DNA of 64,000 bases from CAXMNX01 sp964194845 (GCA_964194845.1 CAXMNX010000089.1:1-64000), one strand, 5' to 3'; shown: positions 35,630 through 44,379, counted from the first letter of the stretch. The notes: generated from the letters alone by a model not told the origin. Translations and numbers: made by a program.

Positions 35630-37675
35630 TTATCCGCGCCGCCGCGGGCGTCTGCGGCCACCGTCTTCATCGCCGCCACGGGTGTTGAACGACACGTCGG
35701 GAAGCGTGACGATGTGGCTTAGCTCGGTGAAGGGAGCTGTGGCATGGGGGATGGCGTTGGCGGCAACGAAATGTTCCTGGAACTTTGGCTCGATCGCGGT
35801 TTCGACCTTGTGGATGCGATGAACTTCGGCCTCGATTTTCGCGCGTGCGGAAATATCGCAAAGCGCGATCCGGGCACCGGTTCCGGCGGCATTGCCGGCC
35901 GAGGTGACCTTGTCGAGTGGGCAATCGGGGATCATCCCCAGCACCATCGCGTGTTTGGGGCTGATATGCGCGCCGAACGCACCGGCCAGAACCACCCGGT
36001 CCACCGTGTCGGTCTGAAGCTCGTCCATCAAAAGCCTGGCACCGGCATAAAGCGCTGATTTCGCAAGCTGAATTGCCCGGATGTCGCCCTGGGTGACGGT
36101 GATAAATGGCCCGCCATCCGCGGTGCCGTCGCGGATCACGTAAGCATGGGTGCGGCCTTCGGGGATATTGCGCGCGGTGCCGGTTTGCGCGGCTGACCCG
36201 ATCAGCCCGGATGGATCAACCAGCCCGGCCATACGCATCTCGGCCACAGCCTCGATGATGCCCGAGCCGCAAATGCCGGTGACCCCGGTGATCGCAATGG
36301 CATCGTCGAAGCCGTCCTCATCGGACCAGATATCCGAGCCGATGACGCGAAAGCGCGGCTCTTTCGTCACCGGGTCAATTTCGACCCGTTCGATGGCGCC
36401 GGGTGCGGCGCGCTGGCCGCTGGAGATCTGCGCGCCTTCGAATGCAGGCCCGGTGGGCGACGAGCAGGCCAGGACTTTCGTTTTATCGCCAAGCAGGATC
36501 TCGGCGTTGGTGCCTACGTCGCATATCAGCACGAGATCTTCAGACTTATAGGGTTCCTCGGACAATGCGACCGCCGCGCAATCCGCACCGACGTGCCCGG
36601 CGATGCAGGGGAGGATATACACCCGCGCCGCCGGGCTGACGGTTGTGAGACCAACGCTGGATGCAGGGCAACGAACAGGCTCGGAGGTTGCAAGGGCGAA
36701 AGGGGCCTGTCCAAGCTCGACCGGATCGATGCCCAATAAGAGGTGGTGCATGACAGGATTGCAGACGATGGTGGCCTCAACAATCTGTTCGATCGGGACT
36801 TCCGCATCCTCGGCCAGATCCCGCGCCAACGCGCCCAACGCCTCGCGCACGGCTCCAGTCATCTCGACATCGCCGCCGGGGTTCATCATCACGTAAGACA
36901 CCCGGCTCATCAGGTCTTCGCCAAAGCGGATTTGCGGGTTCATGACCCCGTCAGAAGCCAAGACGTTGCCGTTTCTGAGATCGCAAAGATGCGCTGCAAT
37001 GGTGGTCGAGCCGAGGTCGATCGCCAGCCCATAGAGCCGACCTTCGAAAAACCCGGGCCAGATATCGACAATTCGGTGGACCGTATCGATGTGGTCTTTG
37101 TGGAGTGCAACCGTGACGGTCCACTTGCCATTGCGAAGCGCAGGTTGCAGTTTTCGCAGGACGGGAAGCGGTGCATCCAGCCCATCGACATCCCAATCGC
37201 GCTTCAGCGCTTCGGCCAGACGCTGAAGATCCCCCGATGGTTCGTGCATATCGGGTTCGCGCACTTCAACGTAGTAAAGCCGCGTCGCCGGATCCATTGT
37301 GATCTGGCGCACCGTTGCGGCCTTTCGGACAACCTGCTTGTGAACCTGGCTTTCGGGCGGCACGTCGATCACAAGATCGCCCTGGATGGTCGCCTGGCAC
37401 CCCAGGCGGCGGCCTTCTTTCAGCCCGCGCTTTTGATGGTAGCGGTCTTCAACGGCGTTCCAGCTGGATACGGCGTTTTCCTCGACCGTGACCCCGTGCT
37501 TTGGAAAGTTCCCGAATCCGGGCGAGACCTGACATTTTGAACAGATGCCGCGACCGCCGCAGACCGAATCGAGGTCGACCCCAAGGCGCCGCGCAGCCGT
37601 TAGGATCGGCGTGCCCAGGTCGAACTGGCCTCGTTTGCCCGAGGGCGTAAAGATCACCAAAGCTTTGTCAGACAT
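35630..37675 (-). CDS. Corrinoid reactivation ferredoxin-ASKHA protein (RamA/RACo-like, DUF4445)
   Basis: 681 residues. An N-terminal [2Fe-2S] domain has Cys39, Cys45, Cys48 and Cys93 (CGGRGICSKC and RLGC). A linker is followed by an ASKHA ATPase (AIDLGSTTIAAHL, DVGTNAEI, GAFGAHISPKHA). Such proteins reduce inactive cob(II)alamin with ATP. In roseobacters, a DUF4445 protein has been linked by mutant fitness work to a split methionine synthase, parts of which lie at 40317-42751. The C-terminus is an unusual Gly/Arg-rich tail (GGRRRPRRRG). Confidence 0.9.
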   Translation of the reverse strand: MSDKALVIFTPSGKRGQFDLGTPILTAARRLGVDLDSVCGGRGICSKCQVSPGFGNFPKHGVTVEENAVSSWNAVEDRYHQKRGLKEGRRLGCQATIQGDLVIDVPPESQVHKQVVRKAATVRQITMDPATRLYYVEVREPDMHEPSGDLQRLAEALKRDWDVDGLDAPLPVLRKLQPALRNGKWTVTVALHKDHIDTVHRIVDIWPGFFEGRLYGLAIDLGSTTIAAHLCDLRNGNVLASDGVMNPQIRFGEDLMSRVSYVMMNPGGDVEMTGAVREALGALARDLAEDAEVPIEQIVEATIVCNPVMHHLLLGIDPVELGQAPFALATSEPVRCPASSVGLTTVSPAARVYILPCIAGHVGADCAAVALSEEPYKSEDLVLICDVGTNAEILLGDKTKVLACSSPTGPAFEGAQISSGQRAAPGAIERVEIDPVTKEPRFRVIGSDIWSDEDGFDDAIAITGVTGICGSGIIEAVAEMRMAGLVDPSGLIGSAAQTGTARNIPEGRTHAYVIRDGTADGGPFITVTQGDIRAIQLAKSALYAGARLLMDELQTDTVDRVVLAGAFGAHISPKHAMVLGMIPDCPLDKVTSAGNAAGTGARIALCDISARAKIEAEVHRIHKVETAIEPKFQEHFVAANAIPHATAPFTELSHIVTLPDVSFNTRGGDEDGGRRRPRRRG

Positions 37676-37835
37676 ATATTTTCCGCCACTGTCGCGGCGA
37701 AGAATACTGCGCTTTAGGGCAATTGAAAGGCCAGTCGCGCCAGAATTGGTCCCTGAAACGTCATCTTGGAAGCGCGGTGTCGCCTCAATATTGAATTAAA
37801 ACAAAAGACGTAAAGAGTTCGGGAAAGGTACTCCC

Positions 37836-38108
37836 ATGGATCCCATTGTTCTGGCGACCGTTGCGGTGGTTTATGTGTCATTGCAAGGTGCTGCACTTGC
37901 GCGGTTTTCCGGCCCCTGGCGGGTCGCAGCCATCATTCCGGTTCCGGCACTTTGTGCGATGCTGATCGTATCCGTTGTCGGTGGCCTGTTTGGCATCGCC
38001 GGATCCGAGATCGCGTCGTTCATCGCGGTGCCGGTTGGTCTGTTGTATCTGATCGCGCTGATTGTAGTGGCGCAGGTTGCGCGTCTATTTCGACTGCGCC
38101 TGGGCTAA
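37836..38108 (+). CDS. Small inner-membrane protein
   Basis: 90 residues with about three hydrophobic helices (VLATVAVVYVSLQGAAL, VAAIIPVPALCAMLIVSVVG, IAVPVGLLYLIALIVVAQVA) and a short basic end. No family recognised. Its stop overlaps the convergent membrane protein gene by 4 bp. Confidence 0.7.
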   Translation: MDPIVLATVAVVYVSLQGAALARFSGPWRVAAIIPVPALCAMLIVSVVGGLFGIAGSEIASFIAVPVGLLYLIALIVVAQVARLFRLRLG

Positions 38109-38812
38109 CGATCTTGCAATGTATCGGTGGCAGGATTCCACACAAATAAAGCATCGACGCCATAGATCCATACGATCAAAGGCACCCACGACACTGCAAG
38201 TGCAATTACCAGGATCGTGATGGCTGGTCGGAAAAGTCGGCTGAATCCGGCGATAAAAGCGATGCCGCCGCCACCGCCGATCACCGAATTGCCCGGCACA
38301 TTCAGCAAAATCCCCAAAAGCAAATAGCGACCTGTCCGAACCATTGGCCGCAACCAGCGAGGGGCACGCGCCGCCATGTGTTCGAGCCTTTGCTCGCGGC
38401 TCATCGGCGCCAATCGTTCAACCAGCCCGGCTGCGCGGCGAAGCCGCAGATCAGCCAAAAGACCATGCAGCCAGCCGTAGGGTGTGAACCGCCCCGCCAG
38501 CAGCGCGAGCGAAAGCCCCAGAACGGTCGCGGCATAGACAAGCGGCGCAATCGACGCGCCCTTCAGAAACAAAAGGCTGATGCCGATCTCGATCCCCGGC
38601 ATAAAGGGAATTGCGATCAGCAAAGCATAGGCCAAAAGCAACGCCGACAGCACGCCGATCATAAGACCGTCGCGACCGGCGGCCTCGGCCCGCGCGGTGG
38701 CCCAGTTCATCATCAAATGGATGGCAAAAACCGCGACTACGATGACGACAATCCGCGCGCCCAGGCGAAATAGCCCCAACCAAAGCGGCGGTAACTGATC
38801 CTGGTCTGACAT
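38105..38812 (-). CDS. Integral membrane protein, unknown function
   Basis: 235 residues with roughly five to six membrane helices. The segment PFMPGIEIGISLLFLKGASI recalls the DedA/TVP38 re-entrant region but is not diagnostic. Followed 21 bp on by the small exported protein gene whose order suggests a transcription unit 39154 to 38105. Confidence 0.75.
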   Translation of the reverse strand: MSDQDQLPPLWLGLFRLGARIVVIVVAVFAIHLMMNWATARAEAAGRDGLMIGVLSALLLAYALLIAIPFMPGIEIGISLLFLKGASIAPLVYAATVLGLSLALLAGRFTPYGWLHGLLADLRLRRAAGLVERLAPMSREQRLEHMAARAPRWLRPMVRTGRYLLLGILLNVPGNSVIGGGGGIAFIAGFSRLFRPAITILVIALAVSWVPLIVWIYGVDALFVWNPATDTLQDR

Positions 38813-38833
38813 TGTCCCCAGCTTTCCGGTGCG

Positions 38834-39154
38834 TTATTCCGGCGGCGCAGCCTCCCACGCGCATAGATCGACGCCCGGAAAGTCGAGCATCCGCGCGATG
38901 CTATCACCCGGAACACGACGCGAACAGCCTTCAAGTTCGCCTGCGTTTGCAAAGACCGCGACAGTTCCGGGGCCATCACCCTGAAGGCAAAGGCGCGCGT
39001 CTGGGGCAAGCGTTGCAATCGCGCGTCCGCCGGCATCGCTGGCCACGGTAAAAAGCCAAATGTCGCCGCTGACATTTTCCACGCAAAGCGCTGCCATAGC
39101 GCCGTTGGCACCAAGAAATGTGAAGGCGAAAACCGCGCGTGCAATTCGAGACAT
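38834..39154 (-). CDS. Small exported protein with four cysteines
   Basis: 106 residues beginning with a signal peptide (MSRIARAVFAFTFLGANGAMA, cleavage likely after AMA). The mature part has four cysteines that could form two disulfides in the periplasm. No family recognised. Upstream of the membrane protein gene on the same strand. Confidence 0.65.
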   Translation of the reverse strand: MSRIARAVFAFTFLGANGAMAALCVENVSGDIWLFTVASDAGGRAIATLAPDARLCLQGDGPGTVAVFANAGELEGCSRRVPGDSIARMLDFPGVDLCAWEAAPPE

Positions 39155-39300
39155 GGAAGAAGTGTGCGACTAGTTTTGAGGCTTCGTCCAATAACTTTTC
39201 TCGCACGCGATGGTGATGGGATTGTTAGCGAATTTTGACCGCAGTTTAGTCCTTTGCGCGGCTAGGGTCGCCGAACAAAGAAAGCCACCGGAGGAACTTC

Positions 39301-39846
39301 ATGACATCAATTAAATACGCCTTTGCCGTCTCGGCCATGTCACTTGCATTGTCTTTTCCTGCATCCGCGCAGGAATTCGGCACCGAAGCCGACGCCAACT
39401 ACGCAGCATTTCTTTGGGCGGTCATGGAGGAGGGGCGACTGGTCGGGGATAGCGCGTTATACGGTTACCCTTACGAGGGCGGCGAACCCCACGGCGCGCT
39501 TCTGGAGACGTTTTATACCGAAGCGACGATTGGCGGGCATACCGGCACCCTGGTCGTGAAACGGAATTATGGCCCCGCAGAGGTCGAAGTTGACGAGGTG
39601 ATTGGCGATCCAGCCGGGCATTTGGGCGCGATAACCGTCATGTTCCAACGCGAGGCCGGTTATGACGCGGATAATCAGAACTGGTTCTGGGTCAAATACC
39701 TGCCCGATGGCACGCTCGACAAGAACCCCAAGGGCATGAGCCTGGCCGGTCGTGTTGCCAAAGGCGCGGACGCCGGGTGCATTGCCTGCCATTCGGGCGA
39801 AGACGATTATATCTTCACGTCTGATGCTGTAGCGACGATGCGGTAA
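39301..39846 (+). CDS. Cytochrome P460-type periplasmic haem protein
   Basis: 181 residues with a signal peptide ending FPASAQ. The single c-type haem motif C160-I-A-C-H164 sits near the C-terminus after WFWVKYLPDGTLDKNPKGM, as in the cytochrome P460 / c'-beta family that handles hydroxylamine or NO. GGAGG precedes the ATG. Whether the P460 Lys crosslink is made cannot be judged. Confidence 0.82.
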   Translation: MTSIKYAFAVSAMSLALSFPASAQEFGTEADANYAAFLWAVMEEGRLVGDSALYGYPYEGGEPHGALLETFYTEATIGGHTGTLVVKRNYGPAEVEVDEVIGDPAGHLGAITVMFQREAGYDADNQNWFWVKYLPDGTLDKNPKGMSLAGRVAKGADAGCIACHSGEDDYIFTSDAVATMR

Positions 39847-40041
39847 AAACGCGGCGGCGACCGACCAGGTCGTCGCCACACCCAATAAGATTTTTCCAAG
39901 TGATTTCAGCGACGTTCATCATTTCTTTAATTTATGATGCCACACAATTTTTCGGACGAAAAATTGTGGCGCGGGCCGAAGGCATCGAGAATTTTAGAAC
40001 CGGGTCGAAGGCGTCGGGAATCTGCGGGCCGGGCCTTGGTC
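39847..40041. other. Convergent intergenic region with palindrome and direct repeat
   Basis: No gene. An imperfect GC stem (GGCGACCGACC / GGTCGTCGCC) lies near 39853-39875. A perfect 12 bp palindrome CACAATTTTTCG / CGAAAAATTGTG spans 39943-39968 with a 2 nt centre and may terminate both strands. Two 20 bp direct repeats of pattern GGGYCGAAGGCRTCGRGAAT start at 39973 and 40002. Confidence 0.6.
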
Positions 40042-40269
40042 TCAATTAATCATGCGAATTGGGTTGCGATTGCACACAACAACAAACTGACCGCCGCATT
40101 CCAGCAGGTGAAATTTGCGCGCCTGCACCTCGGCCACAAATCGGTCGCGTCCGATCTCTCGCTCGACCAGTTTTACGGATCGACGGATCACGCCGCCGCT
40201 TTTGACGGCCTTGGCGGCAAAGACCTGGTCAATCCAGATCTCCGGGGCCGGATGGCGAGACAAGCTCAT
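40042..40269 (-). CDS. Small conserved protein in the methyltransferase operon
   Basis: Up to 75 residues, reading HPAPEIWIDQVFAAKAVKSG and ending RNPIRMIN. I recall near-identical short proteins beside the same methyltransferase in other Rhodobacteraceae, sometimes mislabelled phosphoribosylanthranilate isomerase. GGAGG lies only 1 base before the ATG at 40269 but 7 bases before a TTG at 40263, so the real start is probably that TTG. It follows the methyltransferase gene by 47 bp. Confidence 0.7.
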   Translation of the reverse strand: MSLSRHPAPEIWIDQVFAAKAVKSGGVIRRSVKLVEREIGRDRFVAEVQARKFHLLECGGQFVVVCNRNPIRMIN

Positions 40270-40316
40270 GCCTCCGGGGATCTCGCGGCAAAGTTAAAAT
40301 TTGGTGAAAGCCGGCT

Positions 40317-41474
40317 TCAGGCACGCCGCCGACGCCGCCCCTCGCGGCCACCCCGACCGCCGCCGGCGGTTGGCGTTTTGTTCAGTCGGATCCAGTTTGC
40401 GCCCGAGGGGTCCTGGTTCACCAGAAAATCGGCGGCACGGATCGACAATGATTCTTCCGAAGCCACGCCGGTTTTTGGCGCCAGGCCCAGTAGCGGCGCA
40501 AGTTTGCGCCGGTCCAGATCGTCGGGCACAACGATACCCAATGCCATCAGCCGCGCCAGCCGTTCGCGCACCAGATCATCGCCGATCGCCATGCCGAACA
40601 GCGGCCCAAGCGCGCCCAGATCCACATCGTCGGGCGCTGTGATCCCCAGCGATTTCAACTCCTCCAGCCGGTCGGTGACGGCCTTGCGCGTCTTTGGCAT
40701 CGCGACCGGGTTCATGATGGCGCTGGTCATGCCAGCAGCCGACGCCATGGCCAGGAAGGCGTTGTTGATGCCGTGGCGGTTTGGCAGTCCGAACGAGATA
40801 TTCGACGCACCACACGTCGTGTTCACGCCCAGTTCAAGGCGAAGCCGTCGCACCAGCGAAAAGACCTGCAAGCCGGCGGTGGCCATGGCGCCGATGGGCA
40901 TCACCAGCGGATCAACCACGATGTCATGCGCCGGAATGCCAAAATCAGCGGCGCGTTCCACGATCTTCTTGGCGACTTCAAACCGAACATCGGGGTCTTC
41001 GCTGATGCCGGTGTCGTCGTTCGAGATCGCAACGACGGGCACGTTGTATTTCTTGACCAGCGGCAGGACGATTTCCATCCGTTCTTCTTCGCCGGTGACG
41101 GAGTTCAAAAGCGGGCGACCTATCGCCGCTTTCAGACCTGCCTCCAGCGCGCCCGGCACCGAGCTGTCGATACAAAGCGGGGCATCCACCAGCCCTTGCA
41201 CCAATTTTACCACACTGGTCATCAGCGGTGGCTCGGTCTCGTTGGGGTTGGGGTTCGAATTGTAGACAACGCCCGCGTTCACGTCCAGCACCTGCGCGCC
41301 GCAGGCCACCTGTTCCAGCGCATCCTTTTCGACGGTCGAAAAATCACCCGCTTCCAGTTCGGCGGCAAGTTTCTTGCGGCCCGTCGGGTTGATGCGCTCG
41401 CCGATCACGCAAAACGGCTCGTCGAAACCGATCACGACGGTTTTGGACTTGGATTCGAGAACGGTGCGGGTCAT
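40317..41474 (-). CDS. Methyltetrahydrofolate-cobalamin methyltransferase (pterin-binding MetH part)
   Basis: 385 residues with a DHPS-like pterin-binding TIM barrel: VIGERINPTGRKKL, QVLDVNAGVV, CIDSS and DPLVMPIG. This is the methyl-THF module that in one-piece MetH is fused to homocysteine and B12 domains; here it stands alone, as in the split methionine synthase of roseobacters. A long C-terminal extension ends in a Gly/Arg tail (GGGRGGREGRRRRRA) resembling that of the reactivase at 35630. Homocysteine- and B12-binding parts are not in this window. Confidence 0.9.
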   Translation of the reverse strand: MTRTVLESKSKTVVIGFDEPFCVIGERINPTGRKKLAAELEAGDFSTVEKDALEQVACGAQVLDVNAGVVYNSNPNPNETEPPLMTSVVKLVQGLVDAPLCIDSSVPGALEAGLKAAIGRPLLNSVTGEEERMEIVLPLVKKYNVPVVAISNDDTGISEDPDVRFEVAKKIVERAADFGIPAHDIVVDPLVMPIGAMATAGLQVFSLVRRLRLELGVNTTCGASNISFGLPNRHGINNAFLAMASAAGMTSAIMNPVAMPKTRKAVTDRLEELKSLGITAPDDVDLGALGPLFGMAIGDDLVRERLARLMALGIVVPDDLDRRKLAPLLGLAPKTGVASEESLSIRAADFLVNQDPSGANWIRLNKTPTAGGGRGGREGRRRRRA

Positions 41475-41498
41475 TTTTAACTTTCTTGTGTGAGTGCG

Positions 41499-42428
41499 TT
41501 AAGCCGTTGCGGCCGCTGGCCTTGCCGACGCGCCGCCGCGCGATATTGCCCAGTTCGCGCAAGCCTTGATCCCGCCCAGCGGGAAGAAATGCACTCGGGC
41601 GACTGCGAAGTCCGGGTTCGCGGCCTTGTGCGCGGCAAGTGCGGAAACCACATCGTCCGGCTCGTACGGCAGGACCAGCTTGGTCACGTCCATTGCGCGC
41701 TTTTGCAGAACTTTCAAAGACGGACCGACGCCGCAGGCAATGGCAAACTTGATCAGCGTTTGCAGCTTGGCGGGGCCTGCGATGCCGATATGGATCGGCA
41801 GGTCGATGCCCGCCGCCTGTACATCCGCTGCCCATTTGATGATCGGCCCGGCGTCGAAGGCAAACTGGGTGGCGATAGCCATTTCCGCATCGGTGCGTTC
41901 GTTAAAGTCGTTCTTCCACTTCAGCGCCGCCTCGACGTTCGCCGATCCACCCGAGGGGTCGATGTCACGGTTGCCTTCAGGGTGACCTGCGACGTGCAGG
42001 TGCGAGAAGCCTGCTTTGTCAAACAAGCCGGTATCCAGAAGCTGCATCGAGCTTTCGAAATCGCCCACGGGCGTCGTCACACCACCGGCCAACAGCAACG
42101 CCTGCTCAACGCCTGCCTCACCCTGATAGCGGGCGATCCAGTCGGCGAGCGTTGCAGTGTCCTTGATGATCCGGGCCGGGAAATGCGGCATCACCTGAAA
42201 GCCGTCCGCCGCGAGCCGCCTGGCGGTGACCACCATATCCTCGATCGGCGTGCCTTCGATGTGGGCGATATAGACCCGCGTGCCTTCGGGCAGAAGCGCG
42301 CGGAAATCTTCGACCTTCTCGGCGGTGCGCGGCATGACCTCGATCGAATAGTCGGCGAGATACGCTTCGACCTTGGGGTCGTGCGGTGCATCGACCTGCG
42401 CCTTCCGCTTGAATTGCAACAACGCCAT
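41499..42428 (-). CDS. Methylenetetrahydrofolate reductase homologue
   Basis: 309 residues of the MetF TIM-barrel superfamily, diverged from the canonical MetF at 21416. VYIAHIEGTP, LLLAGGVTTPVGDF, HLHVAGHPEGN and FAFDAGPIIKWAAD mirror the reductase order. AAGGA precedes the ATG at 42428, which is preferred over 42464. Sits 24 bp upstream of the methyltransferase gene, so it probably supplies methyl-THF to that cobalamin system. Confidence 0.85.
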   Translation of the reverse strand: MALLQFKRKAQVDAPHDPKVEAYLADYSIEVMPRTAEKVEDFRALLPEGTRVYIAHIEGTPIEDMVVTARRLAADGFQVMPHFPARIIKDTATLADWIARYQGEAGVEQALLLAGGVTTPVGDFESSMQLLDTGLFDKAGFSHLHVAGHPEGNRDIDPSGGSANVEAALKWKNDFNERTDAEMAIATQFAFDAGPIIKWAADVQAAGIDLPIHIGIAGPAKLQTLIKFAIACGVGPSLKVLQKRAMDVTKLVLPYEPDDVVSALAAHKAANPDFAVARVHFFPLGGIKACANWAISRGGASARPAAATA

Positions 42429-42454
42429 CAGCGCATTCCTTATGTCGCGGGGCC

Positions 42455-42751
42455 TCAGGCCCATCCGTCGTTGGCGATCAGGGCCTTCACGCGGTCCTGA
42501 TCGTAATCTTGGTCAATCCGCGCGGCCTCAGATGCCGCGACCTCGGCGGGATCACCTGCCACTTCGTATGGCGCGGCTTTCCGCCATTCCGAGAGATAAG
42601 CATCGCCTTCTTTCGCGCCCACCTTCATCGCGGCCCGGTCAATCGCCTGCTCGAAGCGTTCGGGCAACTGCGCTTTCGAACCACCGCGGCCCTTGCCCAC
42701 AATGACTTGCGCGGGGATGTCGCGCCAATAGACGATGGTAACTCCAGGCAC
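42455..42751 (-). CDS. 'Virulence factor' domain protein (Pfam 13769 type)
   Basis: 98 residues reading VTIVYWRDIPAQVIVGKGR and ending KALIANDGWA. I recognise the small domain named Virulence_fact. Here it leads the operon with the reductase and methyltransferase, so a role in one-carbon/cobalamin metabolism is more plausible than virulence. The start is GTG at 42751 with GAGGAG 9 bases upstream. Confidence 0.8.
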   Translation of the reverse strand: MPGVTIVYWRDIPAQVIVGKGRGGSKAQLPERFEQAIDRAAMKVGAKEGDAYLSEWRKAAPYEVAGDPAEVAASEAARIDQDYDQDRVKALIANDGWA

Positions 42752-42969
42752 AGGTTTTAACTCCTCGTTTCGCCCCTCCTACGCCCGGGCGCGCCGAAAA
42801 CGACGCCGGATTTCGACATCTTTGGTAACACTCGCGACGCGCGCACATTATTTGCCTGCGCCCGCGGGCGACAGGGCCGCAAGATGAAAACTTCTCAGCA
42901 TGATCGTGAGGCTTGCGCGATGACCCAGCCCGGCCTTAGGGTGAGGCCAACCAGAGATCGGAGGGCGAT
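42752..42969. promoter_or_regulatory. Divergent promoter region
   Basis: 218 bp between the one-carbon operon and the Ppx/GppA gene, GC-rich at 42785-42870 with short palindromes (CGCCCGGGCG, CCCGCGGGC). No RNA gene or riboswitch was recognised, including no clear cobalamin-riboswitch B12-box. Confidence 0.4.
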
Positions 42970-44085
42970 ATGGCGCCCAGGCGTCCGCCGGGCGCTGACC
43001 GGTTCCCCAAAGCGGTTGAACCCATCGTGCCCGGACAGGCTGATCCAGCCGAGCTTTATGCTGCGCTGGATCTTGGCACAAACTCGTGCCGGATGCTGAT
43101 TGCCCAGCCAAAGGGCAATCAGTTTCATGTCGTCGACAGCTTTTCCAAATCGGTGCAGCTGGGGCTGGGCCTGGAACGCACGGGCAAGCTTAGCCGTGGT
43201 TCAATGGCTCGCACCATTCAGGCATTGAAAATCTGCAAAAAGAAGCTGAAAAAACACAACGTGCAGCACATGCGCCTGGTCGCGACCGAGGCGTGTCGCC
43301 GGGCGAAAAACGGCACCGAATTTCTGAAAGCTGTAAAGCGCGAGGCAGACCTTACGCTGCACATCATCGAGCCCGAGGAAGAGGCGCGTCTGGCGGTTAT
43401 TTCCTGCGCGCCGCTGGTGTCCACAAAAACCGAGCAACTTCTGGTCGTCGATATTGGCGGTGGGTCGACCGAGCTGGTTTGGATCGACATCAGCCGGGTG
43501 CCAAAAGTTGAACGCCCTCGCGCGATCATGCGGCTTCATGCGGGGTTTGTGCAGGACAAGGAAACGCCGTTTCCCACCGCGCGCGTGGTTGACTGGATTT
43601 CAGTGCCACTTGGCGTTGCGACGCTTCGCGATCAATTTAACGACGTTCAGGACGACGCCGCGCGGTTCGCCCTGATGAGCTGGTTTTTCGAGGAAAACCT
43701 TTCGAATTTTTCGCCATATGCGGCAGAACAGGCCCGCGAAGGGTTTCAGATCATCGGCACATCGGGAACAGTCACAACCGTGGCCGCCAGTCATCTGGGG
43801 CTGCGGCGGTATGACCGCAACAAAGTGGACGGATTGCGCATGACGTCTGATCAGATCGACACGGTGATCCGCAATTATCTGGAACTTGGCCCCGATGGGC
43901 GGCGCAACGATCCCAGGATCGGCCGCGACCGGCACGCGCTGATCATGTCGGGTGCAGCTATATTGCAGGCGCTCCTCAGGGTCTGGCCGACGGACCGCCT
44001 GTCAGTCGCGGATCGCGGCCTGCGCGAGGGATTGCTCTATTCGCAGATGTCGGCAGACGGTGTGCTGGATGACGGTCCGTATTGA
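42970..44085 (+). CDS. Ppx/GppA phosphatase family protein
   Basis: 371 residues, ASKHA-fold exopolyphosphatase / pppGpp phosphatase. Phosphate-1 loop LDLGTNSCRMLI, EEEARLAVIS, VDIGGGSTELVW and the late IIGTSGTVTTVA match the family. GGAGGG precedes the ATG. In many Rhodobacterales, as I recall, this gene is followed directly by rlmE; here rlmE lies 19 kb away at 62988. Confidence 0.92.
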   Translation: MAPRRPPGADRFPKAVEPIVPGQADPAELYAALDLGTNSCRMLIAQPKGNQFHVVDSFSKSVQLGLGLERTGKLSRGSMARTIQALKICKKKLKKHNVQHMRLVATEACRRAKNGTEFLKAVKREADLTLHIIEPEEEARLAVISCAPLVSTKTEQLLVVDIGGGSTELVWIDISRVPKVERPRAIMRLHAGFVQDKETPFPTARVVDWISVPLGVATLRDQFNDVQDDAARFALMSWFFEENLSNFSPYAAEQAREGFQIIGTSGTVTTVAASHLGLRRYDRNKVDGLRMTSDQIDTVIRNYLELGPDGRRNDPRIGRDRHALIMSGAAILQALLRVWPTDRLSVADRGLREGLLYSQMSADGVLDDGPY

Positions 44086-44169
44086 GCTGACATCGCCCGG
44101 ATATCGCGCCTAATCGGAGCGATTGGATCGTTTTGATTGCGGGGCAAGGGCGGCACGCTTTGCCGGTTG

Positions 44170-44379
44170 TTAACTCGCACTCCGATTGTGTGTCCGTGCA
44201 TAGAGAGTGGCGATCATACGGCTTGCGGTTTTTTCGAACAGACATGGTATCAAGGCGTGAACCAGTGCGGCAAATGCCGCCCCGAAAAGCTTTAGCGAAA
44301 AGCCGAACGCAAACCGCGCGTGCTCGCCGTAGGTTTCGTCAACGCTTGCCGGGTGATCGTTGAAAATACGTGCAATCAT
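44170..44379 (-). CDS. DUF6356-like small protein
   Basis: 69 residues, MIARIFNDHPASVDETYGEH followed by an amphipathic/hydrophobic helix (FGFSLKLFGAAFAALVHALI). I recognise the DUF6356 pattern; function unknown, possibly membrane-associated. GGAGG lies 5 bases upstream of the ATG at 44379, which beats the upstream 44406. Confidence 0.78.
   Translation of the reverse strand: MIARIFNDHPASVDETYGEHARFAFGFSLKLFGAAFAALVHALIPCLFEKTASRMIATLYARTHNRSAS

Noticed and set aside
39973..40021. Short repeats as a CRISPR array
   Set aside because: Only two degenerate 20 bp units with a 9 bp gap and no cas genes.
39934..41265. 443-codon plus-strand open frame
   Set aside because: Antisense to the methyltransferase gene; translation is Ser/Arg/Pro-rich with no family likeness, while the minus-strand product has clear pterin-binding motifs.
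42752..42969. Cobalamin riboswitch before the methyltransferase operon
   Set aside because: Expected from context, but no B12-box or matching stem order could be recognised.
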